Translations under genes and position numbers: made by a program | Notes under the pieces: model-generated | What the model saw: only the letters and a program-made list of their open reading frames with translations | What the model was told of the DNA's origin: nothing | Databases searched by the model: none | Part shown: positions 59,977 through 64,000 of the stretch, piece after piece | How the letters are laid out: the number at the start of each line of letters is the position of its first letter | Numbering within the stretch: position 1 is the first letter of the stretch | DNA from: Candidatus Poribacteria bacterium | GTDB lineage: Bacteria > Poribacteria > WGA-4E > WGA-3G | Length of the DNA stretch: 64,000 nucleotides | Reading direction: 5' to 3' | NCBI GenBank assembly: GCA_009841255.1 | Contig: VXMD01000050.1 | Location: 102,906 to 166,905, forward strand

Positions 59977-61824
59977 ATGTATCTGAAAGAAATCTATTTA
60001 GAAAACACTGGCCCTATCTCGAAATGCCATGTCGAGCTGCCATTTAATGAGGAAAATCCCCTCCCTATAGTGATTGTTGGGCCCAACGGATCTGGAAAAA
60101 GTATTTTTCTTTCCTATATTGTTGATGCGCTTACGGAGTTTGCCAGGACAGCCTTCAGAAACTTTAGGTCTAATTTCCGAACCGTTAATCAACACGCTAT
60201 AAGGAGTGGTGAACAATTTAGTTTGAGTCTTCTTCGTTTTGAAACTACTGATGGGGAATCATTTTACTGTGAGAAAGTGGGAGCACTTGATCCATCAAAC
60301 TATCCTCCTGATTTCAAATCCCGGTTTGATTCGGTATGGGATTGTCTGGATGGAGAAGATGACAAAAAGGTTTCAATAGACAAAGATATCGTCAATTCTG
60401 AAATGGAAGAAAATGCCCATGCTTTTTTCTCGGCACGGCGATATGAAAACCCAGACTGGTTGTATAATACGAGTGTAGAAATGGGATTGAGTTCTTCAAT
60501 TACCCGCTCTAATCGGCAACTTGACAAACCGATTCAAGTTGAAACTTGTGCTTCTGAAAATATTTCTTGGATATTAGATGTTTTTCTGGACTCCTTTATA
60601 AATCCAGAGTTAGCACCGGAAGTTCCACGTGCGTTAGACCCTGAGATGCAATTAAGCCCCTCAAGTTCTCCAAAAATCTTGGAATTACGAGAACGATATA
60701 CCCTCGGAATAACTCGGCAGAATATTGAAAGTATATTGCGAACAATACTTCAAGATAAAAATGCGGAGTTATCTTTGAACCTTCGGGATGCCGTGCCATC
60801 AAGACTTGCCATACAACTGACCAATGGTCAGAGAATTCCTAACCTACAATCGTTATCAGAAGGACAATCTCAGTTGTTCCATCTTTTTGCAACAATTATT
60901 CGATATGGTGAACGCGCAGATATCAACGTAAGTACTCGCCTTGATGAAATTACAGGTCTTGTCGTCATTGACGAAATTGATACCCATTTGCATACAACTC
61001 TTCAACATGACATTGTTCCACAACTCATAAAACTCTTTCCGAAGGTTCAGTTCATCTTATCGTCTCACTCTCCACTATTTTTGCTTGGTATGGAGCAAAC
61101 ATTTGGAGCGGATGGACTTGCCATAATTGAATTACCTGAAGGAATCTCAATTAGTAGCGAACGGTTTACTGAATTCGGGAACGCTTTTGAGTACTATCAA
61201 GATACTGAAAGTTTTAAAAAAGAAATAGAACATCGTTTTGCAAATGAAACCAAACCTCTTGTTCTGACGGAAGGTTCATTAGATGCCCGCTATATTCAAC
61301 ATGTTCTTGAGCTGTTAGGGGAGAACGAACTTATTAATTCTCTGGATATTGAATTTGTCGGTATTGAAGATGACAACGGAAAAACACATTTTGGTGGAGA
61401 TACATGGTTAAATCATTTCAGAAACATTTTTGAGGCTAATACATCGTTATATCGTCGTCCTATATTGCTCCTTTACGATTGCGATACTCGAAAGGAAAAT
61501 GAACAAGTTGGAGAAGATGAACGGCTCTGGATTCGTTCAATTAAGCAAAATACAGAAAATACCAAAGTGAAAAAGGGAATTGAAAACCTTTTCCCAATAA
61601 GGTTTTTTGAAAAGGAGTTTGAGTTTAGAGAGGAGTATTATAGTAGAAGACCTAAAGATGATGGTGGTCATGTGGAAAATCTTGATAAGCCAAAATTTTG
61701 CGAATGGATTTGTAAAAACGGTAATAAAGATGACTTTGCAAAGTTTAGTAGCGTAGTAGATATTCTCAAAGAATTTGTTGAAGCCCATCAATCTCATTCA
61801 ATTGAGCAACTTACCACCGAATAG
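59977..61824 (+). CDS. OLD-like ATPase-TOPRIM protein (probable defence nuclease)
   Basis: A 615-residue protein. An ABC-type ATPase starts at YLKEIYLENTGPIS with Walker A GPNGSGKS (35-42), signature LSEGQ (294-297), Walker B VVIDEID (329-335) and switch SSHSPLFLLG. A TOPRIM-like nuclease domain follows, with its Glu in LTEGSLD (E432) and DxD in LLYDCDT (D501, D503). This is the architecture of OLD-family and GajA-type proteins used in phage defence and DNA processing. The usual GajB-like helicase partner is not next to it. AAAGGA lies 5 bases before the ATG. The next gene encodes a protease-TIR protein behind a matching promoter. Confidence 0.85.
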   Translation: MYLKEIYLENTGPISKCHVELPFNEENPLPIVIVGPNGSGKSIFLSYIVDALTEFARTAFRNFRSNFRTVNQHAIRSGEQFSLSLLRFETTDGESFYCEKVGALDPSNYPPDFKSRFDSVWDCLDGEDDKKVSIDKDIVNSEMEENAHAFFSARRYENPDWLYNTSVEMGLSSSITRSNRQLDKPIQVETCASENISWILDVFLDSFINPELAPEVPRALDPEMQLSPSSSPKILELRERYTLGITRQNIESILRTILQDKNAELSLNLRDAVPSRLAIQLTNGQRIPNLQSLSEGQSQLFHLFATIIRYGERADINVSTRLDEITGLVVIDEIDTHLHTTLQHDIVPQLIKLFPKVQFILSSHSPLFLLGMEQTFGADGLAIIELPEGISISSERFTEFGNAFEYYQDTESFKKEIEHRFANETKPLVLTEGSLDARYIQHVLELLGENELINSLDIEFVGIEDDNGKTHFGGDTWLNHFRNIFEANTSLYRRPILLLYDCDTRKENEQVGEDERLWIRSIKQNTENTKVKKGIENLFPIRFFEKEFEFREEYYSRRPKDDGGHVENLDKPKFCEWICKNGNKDDFAKFSSVVDILKEFVEAHQSHSIEQLTTE

Positions 61825-61897
61825 TATAAAATTCAAGTATCATATAATACATCGTATCTGCACTATTACAAGTGATGGTCCACTATCATGAAATCGG

Positions 61898-61927
61898 TTG
61901 ACATCTGTTTGGACAATTTGCTATCAT
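61898..61927 (+). promoter_or_regulatory. Promoter of the protease-TIR gene
   Basis: TTGACA (61898-61903), an 18-base spacer and TATCAT (61922-61927). The -35 region TTGACATCTG and the spacer length match the promoter of the preceding gene. Confidence 0.6.
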
Positions 61928-62010
61928 TGAGGTAGAGACAAAAGATTTCGTCTGCTATAGTAAATATATGAGTTATGCATGAGCCCGTTTATAGAAAAGG
62001 TAAATTTCAA

Positions 62011-64000
62011 ATGCCACATCCTATAGCACCACTTCTATCTGAAAAATACTCAGCAATAGATATTAGCAGCAGTCCGTTTGCACAGCACGGCCAAATTACT
62101 AAGGAAAGGGTCCAGAGACAAAACGGGATTGCTGTACAACTTGCCGAAAAGGCGTTAGCGGCTATAGTGGTTTTAGAGATGGTCCATGTAAATAGTCAAC
62201 CTCTCGGATTTGGGAGTGGTTTTTTTGTGCAGCATGACCAGATCGCTACAAATTTCCACGTCATTGCTGGTGCCTCTCGCGGCACAGCAAGGTTAGTTGG
62301 CAAGCCTACGACGTACGATATTGAAGGTATAACAGCAAGTGATGAAGAAAATGATCTTGTTATTCTAAAAGTCTCTGATTCTAGCGTTCAGCCTCTCCCG
62401 CTTGGTGACAGCGATGCCGTCCAGTTTGGCGACACAGTTTACGTTTCCGGGAATCCAAAGGAATTAGAAGGCGCGTTCTCGGATGGCACTATCAGTGGTT
62501 CTCGCGAAATTGGCAACCAAACATTTCTGCAGATGACAGCACCAATTTCGCCAAGAGGCAGCGGCGGGCCCGTGTTAAATGAGAAGGGGGAAGTGATAGG
62601 TCTTTCTTTCGTAACTCTTGAAGATGGACAGAGCCTTGATTGCGTTATCCCTTCAAACTATCTCAAGGCACTAATCTCTAAGTCTGAGGCAGTGAGACCT
62701 TTGATGGAAGAAAAACAATCGGTATCTGCGGAAATGTACTTCTATCGTGGAAATGAGAAGTACTTGATGAGAATCTATCAAGATGCGATTACAGCGTATA
62801 ATGAGGCTATCCGACTGCAACCAGATTTCGCTAATGCTTATGTTAACAGAGGTTTAACCAAGGAAAAACTCGGACAACACGAGTCCGCTATTATGGACTA
62901 TAGTAGTGCTATCAAAATTGACCCAACTCTTGCAGGGGCTTATAACAATCGGGGCAGCGCACAGCGCAGGTTAGGACAGCACTTCTTAGCCCTTGAGGAT
63001 CTGAATACTGCTATCCAGCTAGATTCCCATTATGTCAAAGCTTACATCAATCGCGGCAATGCGAAGAACAGTTTAGGGCACCCTAATGAGGCTCTTGAAG
63101 ACTTTAATACTGCTCTTGATCTCGACCCAAATTCTGCCGAAGGATACAATAACCGAGGGGTTGCAAAAGCTACCCTAATGCAACTCCCTGATGCTATTAA
63201 AGATTTTGACACCGCGATCAAACTTAATCCAGAGTTGACTAATGCTTACTATAGTCGAGGGGTCGCAAAATACATTATAGGCAGACAAATTCGGGAGGCG
63301 AAGTCGGATCTTCTAACTGCACTGAAATTAGCAAAAAGGTACGACGATGCGAATCTCAAATCTAACGTTGAGTTGGCATTGTCCCTCCTGGCAGAAAGTA
63401 CATTTCGTGTACAAGAAAAAACAAAAAACAATTCAATAAGACTCTTTATAACTTATTCACATAAAGACATAAAAGCAAAAGATCAGTTGATAACGTATCT
63501 TGCTGTGATGAAGCGCGAGGGTTTGATAAACATCTGGCACGATAATGAAATCCTCCCTGGAGGCACTTGGCGTGATTCCATATCTAAAAACCTTGCAGAA
63601 TCAGACCTTCTCCTCTATCTGGTCTCTGTTAACAGTCTTGCCTCCGAAAATTGCAACCAGGAATTGGCAGAAGCATTAAACGCAAACATAAGAGTCGTAC
63701 CAATTATCCTTGAACGTTGCGATTGGCTAAATCATCAACTCAGCGGTTTCCAAGTTCTTCCAGACAAAGGTAAACCTATTAACGCATGGGAAAATGAAAA
63801 CGCAGGTTGGCAAAGTACATTTGCTGGTATCCGAAAAGTTATTCACCAAATGCAGACTCAGATAACTTCATCGTCCGATATTCCTCAAGAGGAGATAATA
63901 GCAGAACTTGAGTTTGAACAAGGTAATTTCTTGATGGTACTTAGAGAAATAGAAGAAGCAATCAAAGCATACTCGGATGTAATTGAACTGAATCCTGGCT
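62011..64000 (+). CDS. Trypsin-like protease - TPR - TIR - TPR protein, 3' end cut by the window
   Basis: At least 663 residues, open to the right edge with no frame break. Residues 35-225 are an HtrA-like S1 protease with a full triad: His83 in TNFHVI, Asp115 in ENDLVIL and Ser184 in RGSGGPV. About six TPRs follow (240-445, e.g. AYVNRGLTKEKLGQHESAI). Residues 475-610 are a TIR domain (RLFITYSHKDIKAKDQL, then IWHDNEILPGG, and SENCNQE with Glu551 at the catalytic NADase position). TPRs resume at about 630. No signal peptide is seen, so it is probably cytoplasmic. AAAGG precedes the ATG by 10 bases. TIR domains with catalytic Glu deplete NAD or make signals in bacterial immunity. The protease could be the effector or the trigger. 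Confidence 0.88.
   Translation, partial: MPHPIAPLLSEKYSAIDISSSPFAQHGQITKERVQRQNGIAVQLAEKALAAIVVLEMVHVNSQPLGFGSGFFVQHDQIATNFHVIAGASRGTARLVGKPTTYDIEGITASDEENDLVILKVSDSSVQPLPLGDSDAVQFGDTVYVSGNPKELEGAFSDGTISGSREIGNQTFLQMTAPISPRGSGGPVLNEKGEVIGLSFVTLEDGQSLDCVIPSNYLKALISKSEAVRPLMEEKQSVSAEMYFYRGNEKYLMRIYQDAITAYNEAIRLQPDFANAYVNRGLTKEKLGQHESAIMDYSSAIKIDPTLAGAYNNRGSAQRRLGQHFLALEDLNTAIQLDSHYVKAYINRGNAKNSLGHPNEALEDFNTALDLDPNSAEGYNNRGVAKATLMQLPDAIKDFDTAIKLNPELTNAYYSRGVAKYIIGRQIREAKSDLLTALKLAKRYDDANLKSNVELALSLLAESTFRVQEKTKNNSIRLFITYSHKDIKAKDQLITYLAVMKREGLINIWHDNEILPGGTWRDSISKNLAESDLLLYLVSVNSLASENCNQELAEALNANIRVVPIILERCDWLNHQLSGFQVLPDKGKPINAWENENAGWQSTFAGIRKVIHQMQTQITSSSDIPQEEIIAELEFEQGNFLMVLREIEEAIKAYSDVIELNPG

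Overview
The window looks like chromosomal DNA of an uncultured, Gram-negative-type bacterium. The gene set (a phytanoyl-CoA dioxygenase-like protein, a Cys-type sulfatase, a mannonate dehydratase-like enzyme, ASPIC/UnbV-FG-GAP, TolB-like and BNR/Ycf48 propellers, a SUMF1-like domain protein, DapL-type lysine synthesis, selenocysteine machinery) is what I would expect from Candidatus Poribacteria or a relative. That is inference from gene content; no marker in the window was compared with a database.

Layout. 1-5.9 kb: edge fragment, antitoxin-like gene, EcfT, MoaB, an isoaspartyl methyltransferase-like protein and a double-VWA membrane protein. 5.9-10.3 kb: three tandem secreted TolB-like propellers and a secreted protein with a long structured leader. 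10.3-14.2 kb: TPR / SUMF1-like / ASPIC operon. 14.3-20.1 kb: sialidase-like gene, then a sulfatase - mannonate dehydratase-like - PQQ-like propeller operon and a membrane protein. 20.2-24.5 kb: frameshifted lipoprotein, PotD, rhodanese, Gfo/Idh/MocA oxidoreductase. 24.6-28.5 kb: accessory region with HigBA, two GIY-YIG/T5orf172-like proteins around a DUF4268 protein, a possible 30-residue membrane peptide and a broken protease/partner pair. 28.5-36.2 kb: PspA-like protein with an AAA+ ATPase, a membrane gluzincin-TPR protein, and a GHMP kinase-GalU fusion. 36.2-49.2 kb: a 1287-residue propeller-SpoIIE phosphatase, DapL, PhyH, Ycf48-like lipoprotein, DapB, and a PQQ alcohol dehydrogenase operon of lanthanide type (XoxF/J/G layout). 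49.4-59.5 kb: LipA, tRNA-Sec, SelB, two signal peptidases and LepA, with a perfect 3,295-bp tandem duplication that creates an in-frame SelB-LepA chimera. 59.9-64.0 kb: an OLD-like ATPase-TOPRIM protein followed by a protease-TPR-TIR-TPR protein cut by the window edge, a likely defence locus.

Two patterns cut across the genes. First, a dispersed leader-like element (a 5' hairpin with compensatory stem changes, a spacer, and a 3' core CCGCAAGGTAAAATTAAAAA) sits directly against the start codons of several unrelated genes. Second, MITE-like repeats built from variants of AGTTATCGGTTATCAGTTAAGAGG fill many intergenic gaps.
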